NCBI GenBank assembly: GCA_020544565.1
Contig: CP078014.1
Coordinates: 2,420,016-2,484,015 of the forward strand
Origin: Bradyrhizobiaceae bacterium
Lineage (GTDB): Bacteria; Pseudomonadota; Alphaproteobacteria; Rhizobiales; Xanthobacteraceae
Direction of reading: 5' to 3'
DNA length: 64,000 bases
A program made the position numbers and the translations under genes. Below, piece after piece: positions 25,752 through 34,170 of this stretch (within the stretch, counting starts at the first letter, position 1; each line of letters opens with the position of its first letter). The notes beneath the pieces are model-generated. The model did not search any database and had not been told where the DNA came from. It worked only from the letters and a program-made list of their open reading frames with translations.

Positions 25752-26465
25752 TTAGCTCTCCAGGTAGACCCGCATCAGATCGGTGTTGGATCGCAATTCG
25801 GACGCCAGCCCTTGAAGAACCACGCGTCCACGCTGCAAGACATACGCCCGATCGGAAATATTGAGTCCGAGCGCGGCATTCTGCTCGGCAATCAACACCG
25901 TGACGCCGCTCTCGCGTGCAAGCTTCACCAGACGTTCGGCAATCTCGTCGACAATGCGTGGCGCAAGGCCGAGGGACGGTTCGTCCAGAACGAGCAGGCG
26001 CGGCGAACTCATCAATGCGCGCCCGATCGCCAGCATTTGCTGTTCGCCTCCGCTGAGGGTTCCCGCAAGCTGACGAGACCGCTCGCCAAGCCGCGGAAAT
26101 ATCGCGAACACGCCATCGATAGCGGAGTGCAACGAGGCCCCGCGCAGCCCCGGCTTGGCAAAGGCTCCGAGCTCGATGTTCTCGCGAACGGTCATTTCCG
26201 AAAAAATTCCACGCCCCTCGATCACCAGCGCCAGGCCGCGTCGCACGCGGCTCGCTGCATCCAGCGGGCGGACATCTTCTCCGGCCAATCTGATGTCGCC
26301 GTCCGCCGGCTGAACAAGCCCGGCAATCGCATTGACGACACTGGACTTCCCGGCTCCGTTCGCGCCAATGAGAACGACGATCTCACCGGCATCGACGTGA
26401 AGATCGACATTTTCCACCGCGCGGATTGCCCCGTAACGGACCTGCAATCCCCGCACGTCAAGCAT
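25752..26465 (-). CDS. livF: Branched-chain-amino-acid-type ABC transporter ATPase LivF
   Basis: A 237-residue ATPase with Walker A GANGAGKSS, signature LSGGEQQMLAIGRALM, Walker B LLVLDEPSLGLAP and the LivF-like IAEQNAALGLNISDRAYVLQ. The ATG at 26465 (MLDVRG) has AGGAG 8 bases ahead; ATG 26471 is almost on top of that site, and the ORF opens at 26504. The gene overlaps the end of the fused livM-livG. It is the last gene of the minus-strand operon that includes two MaoC proteins and an acyl-CoA ligase, so it probably imports an organic acid rather than an amino acid. Confidence 0.94.
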   Translation of the reverse strand: MLDVRGLQVRYGAIRAVENVDLHVDAGEIVVLIGANGAGKSSVVNAIAGLVQPADGDIRLAGEDVRPLDAASRVRRGLALVIEGRGIFSEMTVRENIELGAFAKPGLRGASLHSAIDGVFAIFPRLGERSRQLAGTLSGGEQQMLAIGRALMSSPRLLVLDEPSLGLAPRIVDEIAERLVKLARESGVTVLIAEQNAALGLNISDRAYVLQRGRVVLQGLASELRSNTDLMRVYLES

Positions 26466-28176
26466 GGACATCGCTCCTCTCACCGAGATAAGCGCTGCGA
26501 ACATCCGGGTCAGCGATCACCGTAGCCGGCGTTCCATCGATAATCGGGGTGCCGCTATTGAGCACCAGAATGCTGTCGGACAAGGGAATAACCAGACTCA
26601 TGATGTGATCGACCAGAACGATCGCGCAGCCTCTCTGCTTTTGCTCGCGCAGCAAGGTCGCCAACTGTTCGATCTCCGCCGACGAAAGACCCGCGCCCGG
26701 TTCATCCAGCAGTAAAAGCCTCGGGTTGGCCGCCAGTGCCATACCGATTTCGATCAGCCTGCGTTCGTACTGGTTTGTCTGCCCCGGGAAAGCGTGAGTA
26801 ACATGCACAAGATCGAGCTGGCGCAGAATTCTGCTGGCTTCGGTCTCGCTCACGCTTCCCAGCACGGACGCACCCAGCACCATGTTTTCATAAACCGTCA
26901 GCGTCGGGATCAGGCGGGCGTGCTGAAATGTCCGTCCCAGCCGCAGGCGTGCGCGATGATAGGCCGGCGCATCCTCGACAGAATGTCCATCGAGTTCGAT
27001 CGTGCCGCTGTCTGCGGCGATAACGCCCGAGATCAGCGCCAGCGCCGTGGATTTTCCTGCCCCGTTCGGCCCTATGATCGACTTGATTTCCCCCGCGCTG
27101 ACATCGAAGCTCAATCCCTTGACGGCCTGCACGCCACCGAAAGTCTTTCCGATATCCCTGACCGCGAGAACCCGCTCCTTCCCCGTGGGGAGTGCCGACA
27201 TGGCAGACGGTGCATCAACCGGCGAGAAGACCGAACGTCTGCGCATGAATCCGGCCAGTCCGCTGGGTGCAAACAGCATGATAATCGCCAGGATGGAGCC
27301 GAAGATCACAGGCTGCCAGGTCGCAGCTTCGCGCAACAGCTCCGGCATCCAGCCCAACAGAACGACGCCGAGAATTCCACCCCATATGCGCCCCATTCCG
27401 CCGACGACAAGCATGATGACGAGCGTCAGGGAATAGTTCAGGCCGAAGGTATCGGGCGCGACAAACTGGACATTGTGAACGTACAGACTTCCGCTCAACG
27501 CCGCGATGGCGGCGCTCGCGACAAACACGATCACCTTGAGCGCGGTCACATTGATCCCGCGTGACGAAGCCGCCGTTTCATCCGCATGGATTGCACGCAG
27601 TTTGAGCCCGAAGCGCGAATTGGCTAGGTTCCAGACGATCAGCACGACCACGGCGACAATGGCGAGCACCAGATAGTAATACACCAGCGGATCGCGCAGG
27701 ATATAACTCCCGATCTTGAGCCGCGGAATCGAGATAATGCCGGAGGAGCCGCCACTCCATTGCGACGTCACGCGGATCGCCGCGTCGAACATTACCGGAA
27801 ATCCCAGCGTCGCCATCGCCAGATAGTAGCCGCGCAGGCGGAGCGTCGGCACCGCCACGATCGCCGCCAACAATGCCGCAGCGAGCATGCCAACCGGCAT
27901 CGCCGCCCAGCCGGAGAAACCCGCCTTGGTGGTCAGAAAGCCGGAAGCATAGGCGCCGATCGCGACGAAGATCCCATGGCCGAGCGAAAGCTGCCCGGCA
28001 TACCCAAGCAGGAGATCGAGTCCCACAACCACAAGGATATTGAGGAGCAGGAACGTCCAGACACCAAGAATATACGCATCCCGTGAAACGATCGGGACGA
28101 TCGCGAACAATGCCAGGATGAACAGTATGGGCTGCTGCTTCATCCATGCGGATGTCAGGGAAGATCCCGCGCTCAT
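26458..28176 (-). CDS. livMG: Fused Liv-type permease-ATPase (LivM-LivG)
   Basis: A single 572-residue frame joins two proteins that are usually separate. Residues 1-310 are a LivM permease with eight or more hydrophobic segments (LLLGYAGQLSLGHGIFVAIG, VVGGMGRIWGGILGVVLLGW). Residues about 335-572 are a LivG ATPase: Walker A GPNGAGKS at 369-376, LLLLDEPGAGLSSAEIEQL as Walker B region, and VLVDHIMSLV for the switch His. In place of the common LSGGQ signature, the segment TNQYERRLIEIGMALAANPR is seen, as in many LivG proteins. The linker is roughly 25 residues. The ATGA overlap with livH shows coupling. Such fusions occur in several alphaproteobacteria. Confidence 0.93.
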   Translation of the reverse strand: MSAGSSLTSAWMKQQPILFILALFAIVPIVSRDAYILGVWTFLLLNILVVVGLDLLLGYAGQLSLGHGIFVAIGAYASGFLTTKAGFSGWAAMPVGMLAAALLAAIVAVPTLRLRGYYLAMATLGFPVMFDAAIRVTSQWSGGSSGIISIPRLKIGSYILRDPLVYYYLVLAIVAVVVLIVWNLANSRFGLKLRAIHADETAASSRGINVTALKVIVFVASAAIAALSGSLYVHNVQFVAPDTFGLNYSLTLVIMLVVGGMGRIWGGILGVVLLGWMPELLREAATWQPVIFGSILAIIMLFAPSGLAGFMRRRSVFSPVDAPSAMSALPTGKERVLAVRDIGKTFGGVQAVKGLSFDVSAGEIKSIIGPNGAGKSTALALISGVIAADSGTIELDGHSVEDAPAYHRARLRLGRTFQHARLIPTLTVYENMVLGASVLGSVSETEASRILRQLDLVHVTHAFPGQTNQYERRLIEIGMALAANPRLLLLDEPGAGLSSAEIEQLATLLREQKQRGCAIVLVDHIMSLVIPLSDSILVLNSGTPIIDGTPATVIADPDVRSAYLGERSDVHA

Positions 28177-29051
28177 CGGACGGATCCCGGCTCGGCGCGA
28201 CCGAACAGGCCCTGAGGCCGAACGAGAAGGATCAACAACAGCGTGAGAAACGCGTAGGCATTCTGCAAATCCGAAGAGACTAATCCAACGCCGAGACCTT
28301 CGAGCAATCCCAGCACAATCCCGCCGACCACAGCCCCGAACGGATTAGCCAAACCACCGACAATCGCCGCGGTGAAACCCTTGATGGCGAGAATGACGCC
28401 GTTGTCATAAGACATCATCTGGGACGGCGTGATCAGAACTCCGGCGAGTCCTCCGATCGCGGCGCTCGCCACGTAGGCAAGAGAAACCATCCGCCTTGGC
28501 CGGATGCCGACCGTCTGGGCCGCCCTGCTATCATTGGCACAGGCACGCATCGCCTTGCCGATCATGGTGCGAAACAGGAAAATCCACAACGCCAGGCACA
28601 CGACCGCCGTCGTCAGAAGAATGGTGATCGTTGCGTAGTTGACGCTGGCGCCGAGCACCTTGATCGCGCCCTCCGGATACAACGCATATGTCTTGTAATC
28701 CGTCCCCCAGATCTGATGAGCAAGTCCCTGCAGCGCGATCGCGACGCCGATCGTGGTCATGATATAGGTCAGTTCATTGCTGCCTTTTCGCGCCGTCGAC
28801 AGCAGCCCCTGCAAGGCGCCTCCCATGACGATGCTGGCCGCCAGCGATAACGGCAGCGCGATGGACGCCGGAATGTCGAACAAGGTCAGCGACACAGCAG
28901 CGAGTCCGCCGTAAACGACGAACTCGCCCTGTGCAAAATTGATGACCTTGCTCGTGCTATAAATCAGGCTGAATCCAATTCCGATCAGTCCATAGACAGC
29001 GCCGATGGCGAGCCCTCCGGCGACGAACTGTGGAATCGCACCCCAATCCAT
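28173..29051 (-). CDS. livH: Branched-chain-amino-acid-type ABC transporter permease LivH
   Basis: A 292-residue inner-membrane permease with about eight hydrophobic segments. LivH landmarks are VYGLIGIGFSLIYSTSKVIN, FAQGEFVVYGG, MRACANDSRAAQTVGIRPRR and GGLANPFGAVVGGIVLGLLE. It starts 6 bases after the binding-protein stop and overlaps the fused livMG gene by 4 bases, so it is translated together with both. Confidence 0.95.
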   Translation of the reverse strand: MDWGAIPQFVAGGLAIGAVYGLIGIGFSLIYSTSKVINFAQGEFVVYGGLAAVSLTLFDIPASIALPLSLAASIVMGGALQGLLSTARKGSNELTYIMTTIGVAIALQGLAHQIWGTDYKTYALYPEGAIKVLGASVNYATITILLTTAVVCLALWIFLFRTMIGKAMRACANDSRAAQTVGIRPRRMVSLAYVASAAIGGLAGVLITPSQMMSYDNGVILAIKGFTAAIVGGLANPFGAVVGGIVLGLLEGLGVGLVSSDLQNAYAFLTLLLILLVRPQGLFGRAEPGSVR

Positions 29052-29057
29052 GATGGC

Positions 29058-30230
29058 TTACTTCTCGTAGTCGGCGAGACGCCAGCCATCTTTGTCAGCG
29101 ATCATCATCACCAGCGCATCGCTCTTCAGCCCGCCGTGATCCTGTGGGCCGAAATTGAAGACGCCCGTCACGCCGACGTAATTCTTGACCTTGTTTTCGA
29201 GCCATTCGCGGATCTGGGCGCGCTCGCCGCTGGTTTCTCGGATCGCCTGCAGCACCATGTTGGCGGAGTCATAGGCAACGCCGGCAAACATGTCGGGCGC
29301 AGTCCCGAACTTCGCCTGATATTTCGTCACGAAGGCTTCCGAGACTTTCTTTTGGGGATGCGAATTCGGCAACTCATTCCACACCAGAACGGGCGCCCCC
29401 ACGATCGGCTGACCGATCACCGCATCACCCACCGCATTGCGGAATGCGCTGTTCGCCTGACCATGCCCCGAGATGATCGGTATCGTCAGTTCAAGCTCGC
29501 GCGCGTTCTTGTAGACGATCGCAGACGGCGCACCGAGGCCGTGCATGAAGATGGCGTCGACGCCGGCGGATTTCAGCTTGGCGAGTTGCGGCTTCAGGTC
29601 CGTTGAATTGGCGGGAAACGATTCTTCGCGAGCAAGAGATACGCCAGCGCTTGCCGCAAGCTTGCGCATGTTATCGCGGCCATCCTCGCCGTAGGCGTCG
29701 GCGGAATAGAGAATGCCCAGCTTCTTCCATCCTGCGCGACGGGCGTAATCAAGCACCTTGGCCACAGACAGATCGCCGCCCTGTCCCGGACGGAAGACCC
29801 ATTTGCGCTCGGCAATCGGCTCAATCACGCCCACGCCGGAGACCGGAGACAGCAGCGGAACCTCTGCCTCCGTCACAATCGGAACGGCGGCCATCGCCCC
29901 GCCGGTTCGGCTTGGGCCAACGATCGCCAGGACCTTGGCCTGATTGATCAACTTGCGCGCGGCAAGCACCGTATCGGTTTCAGTGCTTTTGGTGTCCTCG
30001 AAAACCAGTTCGACCTTATTGCCGCGAATGCCACCGGCCTGATTGGCTTCCTCGATCGCAAGGAGAATGGCGTTGTGTTCGGGTTTACCCAGGAAGGACG
30101 CACCACCAGTCACATCGAGCATTGCGCCGATCTTGTAAGGCTGCTGAGCGGTGGCAGGCTGAGCAAAGGTCGCAGTTGCGGCCACCGCAAATGCAACGAC
30201 GTGAGCACGAAGATAATGAACTGGCCTCAT
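29058..30230 (-). CDS. Liv-type ABC transporter substrate-binding protein
   Basis: A 390-residue periplasmic protein. Its signal peptide MRPVHYLRAHVVAFAVAATA ends near ATA-QQPYKIG. The mature part shows YKIGAMLDVTGGASFLGKPE, AIVGPSRTGGAMAAVPIVTE and GILYSADAYGEDGRDNM. GAGAGGAAACGTCAT precedes ATG 30230; the ORF itself is open to 30326 without another ribosome site. It supplies the LivH/LivMG/LivF importer encoded directly downstream. The preceding acyl-CoA ligase in the same operon suggests that the ligand is a carboxylic acid, possibly aromatic or branched. Confidence 0.94.
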   Translation of the reverse strand: MRPVHYLRAHVVAFAVAATATFAQPATAQQPYKIGAMLDVTGGASFLGKPEHNAILLAIEEANQAGGIRGNKVELVFEDTKSTETDTVLAARKLINQAKVLAIVGPSRTGGAMAAVPIVTEAEVPLLSPVSGVGVIEPIAERKWVFRPGQGGDLSVAKVLDYARRAGWKKLGILYSADAYGEDGRDNMRKLAASAGVSLAREESFPANSTDLKPQLAKLKSAGVDAIFMHGLGAPSAIVYKNARELELTIPIISGHGQANSAFRNAVGDAVIGQPIVGAPVLVWNELPNSHPQKKVSEAFVTKYQAKFGTAPDMFAGVAYDSANMVLQAIRETSGERAQIREWLENKVKNYVGVTGVFNFGPQDHGGLKSDALVMMIADKDGWRLADYEK

Positions 30231-30366
30231 ATGACGTTTCCTCTCGCACGTTATGTTTTCGGTTTTGTCGTGACGTTTCGAACGAACCGCACTCTTGCCC
30301 ACAGATCGCGTGAGTCCGACTTCCAAGCCATATCTCCACGTCAGAAGTCGGCGTCAGAAACCGACG

Positions 30367-31908
30367 TCAAACCTGGACTTCCTGCTTCTCCCAATAGGGC
30401 TTGCGCACATCACGCCTCAGGATTTTTCCAAAAGACGACATCGGCAGCTGATCGCGGAAGTCGATCTTCTTTGGCACCTTGAAGCTCGAAAGAGAGTCCT
30501 TGCAGTAGGCGATCAGGTCCGCTTCGGTTGCAGAGTGCCCTTCCTTCAGCACGACGACGGCGACGACGATCTCGCCCCATTTCGGGTCCGGCGCACCAAC
30601 AACGGCGACCATGTTCACGGCCGGATGCCCGTGAATCACGTCCTCGATGTCATTCGGGAAAATATTCTCGCCACCGCTGATGATCATGTCTTTCTTGCGG
30701 TCGACGATGTAGAGATATCCCTCTTCGTCGAACCGTCCCATGTCACCGAGCGTGAAGAAGTTGCCGCTGCGAGCGCTGGCGGTTGCTTCGGGATTGTTGA
30801 AATACTCCCGGATCAACGTCGCGCCGCCGATGTGAATTTCGCCAACTTCGCCGTTCGGAACCTGATTTCCGTTCTCGTCCCGTAGCTCGACGAACATGCC
30901 GATGACGGGCCGCCCGACCGATCTCACCTTGCGGCGCTGATCGTCAGGACCGAGATTTGAAATCAGGCCGACTTCGGTGCCACCGTAAAACTCGTTGAGA
31001 CCCGCGCGAGGGAACCTTTCAAGAAGGGCGGCCTTGATATGTGTCGGCAGCGGTGATCCGCCGCTTATCACGATGCGCAGCGATCCAAGATCGAACGCAT
31101 CGATCTCCTCGCTCGCCATCATTGCAGCCCACATGGTCGGAACCATAAAGGTCCACGTCGCCTTGTAGCGATCAATCATGCCGAACACATTCGCCGGCGT
31201 CGTGTCGCTGGTGACGATGACCGTTCCACCGCAAAACAATTGAAGCAGGGCAAACAGTGCCGGTGCCTCATGGAAAAGAGGCGCGGCAACGAACTCACGA
31301 TCGTTCGCGGTGATGCCGTAAATCGTCGCCATGCGTCGCAGACAATCGGCAAACGCCCGATGCGGATTGACGCATCCTTTAGGAAATCCGGTCGTGCCCG
31401 ACGTGTAGCCCTGAAAATAACAGGCATCGAGATCGGCCGGAGCATCCGGCACCACCTCGGCGCCCGCTGCTATCAGAGCCTCATAAGAATACGTCCCCTC
31501 TCCGCCCGAACCATCGGACACGATATAACGGCTACCGACTGACGACAGCTTGTCCCGCAGCGAATTGACGGTGTCAGCCAGAGCCGCGTCGTAGACCAGC
31601 GCGCGGGCGCCGGAATGATTGACGACATATTCAATTTCGCTGGCGACAAAGCGGAAGTTGAGCGGCACGACGGCAACGCCCATCAACGCTGCTGCCTGAT
31701 AAAGCTCAAGATAGCGACTGCTGTTCTGCATCAGCAGCGCAACGCGATCGCCCGGCTTGATCCCAATATCGGCGAGAGAGTCCGCCAGGCGCCGCACGCG
31801 CGACCACAACTGCCCATACGTCTGCGAACCCAGACTGGATATGATGGCGGTCTTCTCTGGCGTATACGTCGCGAACCAATGCAACGCGTCACCAATACGA
31901 CTCGGCAT
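30367..31908 (-). CDS. Acyl-CoA synthetase (AMP-forming)
   Basis: A 513-residue ANL ligase of normal length. It has GYTSGTTGFPKGCVN, FYGGTEVGLISNLG, TLGDMGRFDEEGYLYIVDRKKD and the catalytic Lys in LPMSSFGKILRRDVRKPYW. It lies third in an operon after two MaoC genes and before the Liv importer, so it probably activates the imported acid to its CoA ester. An operator-like inverted pair lies 30 bases upstream (31938-31955). It could be a long-chain, cyclic or phenylalkanoate ligase; the sequence alone does not decide. Confidence 0.92.
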   Translation of the reverse strand: MPSRIGDALHWFATYTPEKTAIISSLGSQTYGQLWSRVRRLADSLADIGIKPGDRVALLMQNSSRYLELYQAAALMGVAVVPLNFRFVASEIEYVVNHSGARALVYDAALADTVNSLRDKLSSVGSRYIVSDGSGGEGTYSYEALIAAGAEVVPDAPADLDACYFQGYTSGTTGFPKGCVNPHRAFADCLRRMATIYGITANDREFVAAPLFHEAPALFALLQLFCGGTVIVTSDTTPANVFGMIDRYKATWTFMVPTMWAAMMASEEIDAFDLGSLRIVISGGSPLPTHIKAALLERFPRAGLNEFYGGTEVGLISNLGPDDQRRKVRSVGRPVIGMFVELRDENGNQVPNGEVGEIHIGGATLIREYFNNPEATASARSGNFFTLGDMGRFDEEGYLYIVDRKKDMIISGGENIFPNDIEDVIHGHPAVNMVAVVGAPDPKWGEIVVAVVVLKEGHSATEADLIAYCKDSLSSFKVPKKIDFRDQLPMSSFGKILRRDVRKPYWEKQEVQV

Positions 31909-31937
31909 GACGCTCTCCCTTGGTGCTCGTTTATTTT

Positions 31938-31955
31938 CAAACGATCATACGTTCG
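31938..31955. promoter_or_regulatory. Possible third TetR half-site pair inside the operon
   Basis: On the minus strand it reads CGAACG-TATG-ATCGTTTG, i.e. the two halves of the TetR-region 14-mers but 4 bases further apart. It lies between the MaoC and acyl-CoA ligase genes and could mark an internal promoter. Tentative. Confidence 0.35.
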
Positions 31956-32019
31956 ATTTTTCGAGTCAATGAAACAGCACGTCGCAGGTCGGGGCCGGAG
32001 ATATCCGGCCCCGCCCATG

Positions 32020-32466
32020 TCAGTCAGGAAGGTTGTAACCGACCTCGGCAAAGCCGATCAGATCGCCAGCAGAATCCTTGCCCTCGACCACGATCTGCAC
32101 CCAGTTCTTGCCGGGTCCGTGGAAATGCTTCTGTTTCACCTTCGCCGTCGCCATCACCGTCTCGCCGACCTTCACCGGCTTGGTGAACTTGGAGTCGACA
32201 TAGCGGATCGAGCCGCCATTCTTTCCGATGACACCCCAGGCTCTCGTCACCGCCGAAGCCAATGTCGACATGGTCATCATGCCGTGACCCACGGTGACAG
32301 GCATGCCGAACACCTGGGCGCGCGCAGCCCATTCCTCGTTGGTGTGAACGGGATTCATGTCCAGCGAGGCGAGCGCATAGTGATCGATCGCGGATTGAGC
32401 ATAAGACTGAGAGATACTGGGGAACGCGTAGCCGGTCTCGATCTTGCTGAAGGTCGGATTGGTCAT
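32020..32466 (-). CDS. MaoC-like hydratase subunit (hot-dog fold)
   Basis: A 148-residue hot-dog protein. Its hydratase motif YAQSAIDHYALASLDMNPVH keeps the Asp/His-type arrangement of R-specific enoyl-CoA hydratases, followed by TVGHGMMTMSTLASAVTRAW and KFTKPVKVGETVMATAKVK. It starts 16 bases after the neighbouring MaoC_N-type gene, and pairs of this kind form heterodimeric hydratases in which one subunit carries the active site. It probably hydrates an enoyl-CoA made from the acid activated by the adjacent ligase. Confidence 0.88.
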   Translation of the reverse strand: MTNPTFSKIETGYAFPSISQSYAQSAIDHYALASLDMNPVHTNEEWAARAQVFGMPVTVGHGMMTMSTLASAVTRAWGVIGKNGGSIRYVDSKFTKPVKVGETVMATAKVKQKHFHGPGKNWVQIVVEGKDSAGDLIGFAEVGYNLPD

Positions 32467-32481
32467 TGATGGCCTCCTCTG

Positions 32482-33042
32482 TCAGGCGTTTGCGAAGCGA
32501 GCAACATCCGCCTGCGTCTCAGGCAGGATCAACGAACACCACCAGCGCGCCTTGAGAACGTCCTTTTCATTGTGGAAGTCGAGCAGCATCTGAAGATAGG
32601 GCTTGCCCCGCTGAACGAATTTCTGGGAGGTGGTCACCGTTGTCGTAACGACCTCGCCATATTTGAAGGGCTCGATAATTTCGATGCGCTGCTGCGGGTT
32701 ACGCGCGCCCGGCGTCCGTATCCAGGTGCCGATGCCCTTTTCGCCAAGGCTGTAAAAAGCGATCGTGGTCACGAAAATCGGATGCTGCAGCAGCTCGCCG
32801 GTTGGCGAATTCTTGCGCGCATAGTCAGGATCGACCATCAGTGGGTCGGTCTCGCCGCACGCCTTGTTATAGTCGAGAATGTCTTCCTCGGTGATGACGA
32901 AGGTGCGTTGAGCGGGGCCGGACTGGCCCACCGTGGCGTCCGCCCAGGTCTCGTAGTCCTCCCACCCCGTCATGAAATCTTTTGGAAAATGCCGCTGTTT
33001 TTCGGTTTTGACGAATTTATCTAGACGTCCGGGAACGGCCAT
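32482..33042 (-). CDS. MaoC N-terminal-type hydratase subunit
   Basis: A 186-residue hot-dog protein of the MaoC_dehydrat_N/FAS1-like group, with FVITEEDILDYNKACGETDP, DPDYARKNSPTGELLQHP and YGEVVTTTVTTSQKFVQRGK. Compared with the classical active-site pair, the usual DxNPIH is CGETDPLMVDPDYA, so it is probably the substrate-binding partner of the MaoC protein downstream. It is the first gene of the seven-gene minus-strand operon and is divergent from a TetR gene whose twin operator lies 32-71 bases upstream. Confidence 0.85.
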   Translation of the reverse strand: MAVPGRLDKFVKTEKQRHFPKDFMTGWEDYETWADATVGQSGPAQRTFVITEEDILDYNKACGETDPLMVDPDYARKNSPTGELLQHPIFVTTIAFYSLGEKGIGTWIRTPGARNPQQRIEIIEPFKYGEVVTTTVTTSQKFVQRGKPYLQMLLDFHNEKDVLKARWWCSLILPETQADVARFANA

Positions 33043-33073
33043 GGCTTCCTCATCTGGAGCTGGATGTTATTAT

Positions 33074-33113
33074 CGAACACTCGTTAGGTTATTTATTACC
33101 GAACGATCGTTAG
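33074..33113. promoter_or_regulatory. Twin TetR operators
   Basis: CGAACACTCGTTAG (33074-33087) and CGAACGATCGTTAG (33100-33113) differ at two positions and are 26 bases apart. The second contains the perfect palindrome AACGATCGTT. They sit in the 89-base divergent spacer between the MaoC operon and the TetR gene, covering both promoters. Confidence 0.7.
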
Positions 33114-33131
33114 AAAATCAAGTAGGACAAA

Positions 33132-33788
33132 ATGAAATCATCAACAGCACCAACGACCCTGGCCAAGGCAAAAAAAGCCAGATCAGGCAAGAAGATGCCG
33201 GATGAAAAGCAAAAGCTGACCAAGGGTGCGCAAGCGCGGGAGCGAATTATTTCCGTCGCCGAAGCTCTCTTCAACAAGCAAGGCTTCGATGGGGCATCGA
33301 TGCGCGACATCGCCGCGGCCGCCGAAATGCAGCCCGCGTCGATGTACTATCACTTCGACTCCAAGGAAGAACTCCTCTGGGCCGTTTGGGAGAAAGGCGG
33401 CGTCGAGCTGCTCAACCGGGTTACCGATGCCATCGCACTCAAGACCGATCCCTGGCAGCGGATGGAAACGGCGTGCATCGCGCACATTACCGGCCTGCTC
33501 GATTGGCGACGCGCAAACCAGGTCCTGTTTGTCATGCCCCCCTGGCATTATCCGGAAGGCATCAAGGCGAGGGTCATTTCCTTGCGTGATGAATACGAGA
33601 AGATTTTCGCGGATTTGATCGAAGATCTCCCCCTTCGCCCCAAGGTTGACAAGCGCTACCTGCGCCTGTCCCTGATTGGCGCTCTGTCCTGGTCATTGTT
33701 CTGGTTCAAGAAGGATCGCGACACGCCAGCTTCCATCGCAAAGCAGATCCTGATCATGCTTCGCACGGGCGTGGACAAACCTGTGTAG
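33132..33788 (+). CDS. TetR-family transcriptional regulator
   Basis: A 218-residue regulator. A lysine-rich leader (about 35 residues) precedes the TetR DNA-binding domain (ARERIISVAEALFNKQGFDG, ASMRDIAAAAEMQPASMYYHF, about 36-85). The ligand domain follows. AGTAGGACAAA precedes ATG 33132. It is divergent from the MaoC/ligase/liv operon, and the twin palindromes between them make autoregulation and control of that operon likely. By analogy with similar cluster regulators, the ligand may be an acyl-CoA; this is inference. Confidence 0.92.
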   Translation: MKSSTAPTTLAKAKKARSGKKMPDEKQKLTKGAQARERIISVAEALFNKQGFDGASMRDIAAAAEMQPASMYYHFDSKEELLWAVWEKGGVELLNRVTDAIALKTDPWQRMETACIAHITGLLDWRRANQVLFVMPPWHYPEGIKARVISLRDEYEKIFADLIEDLPLRPKVDKRYLRLSLIGALSWSLFWFKKDRDTPASIAKQILIMLRTGVDKPV

Positions 33789-33838
33789 ACCGATCCGCCT
33801 CCGATGGAGTGATAGCTACCACTCAGATTGAATCGGTC
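33788..33838. terminator. Possible stem-loop after TetR gene
   Basis: GACCGAT (33788-33794) pairs with ATCGGTC (33832-33838), with an inner GAGTG/CACTC pair (33807-33811, 33820-33824). The outer arm begins in the stop codon. There is no T-run. Confidence 0.35.
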
Positions 33839-34170
33839 AGCATCAACCGCCAAAACGACTGCATGGGGCAACGCAGTGGTTTTATTCTGCGGTCTCGGGA
33901 GAGGAGCTCTGAAAACAAGAGTTTCTCAATGGTTGGGCGGAGACTAACGGCCGATTTCGGAAGATGATGGTACGACTTCGGTCTCTATAGAGACGTTTCG
34001 TAAGAAGGTCCGTCAGTGGCGGGGATTTCTCGCACGAAGGAAAGAAGTTCTCCAAAATCCGCACTGGATAGCTCGCGATCCAGACTGGATCAAGCCAGCC
34101 GAAAGCCCGCCTCAAAAGGCGATACCAACTAACGGAGAGTCGATCGATAGACGCTAAAGATCGTGATGGC
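33839..34170. other. Intergenic region, no recognised gene
   Basis: About 330 bases with lower G+C than the genes around it and a minus-strand open frame of 77 codons (33882-34115) that matches nothing I know. It may be old insertion debris, but no transposase motif or terminal repeat was found. Confidence 0.4.

Noticed and set aside
33882..34115. 77-codon minus-strand frame, possible insertion-sequence debris
   Set aside because: No DDE or HNH motif, terminal repeats or target duplication could be found.
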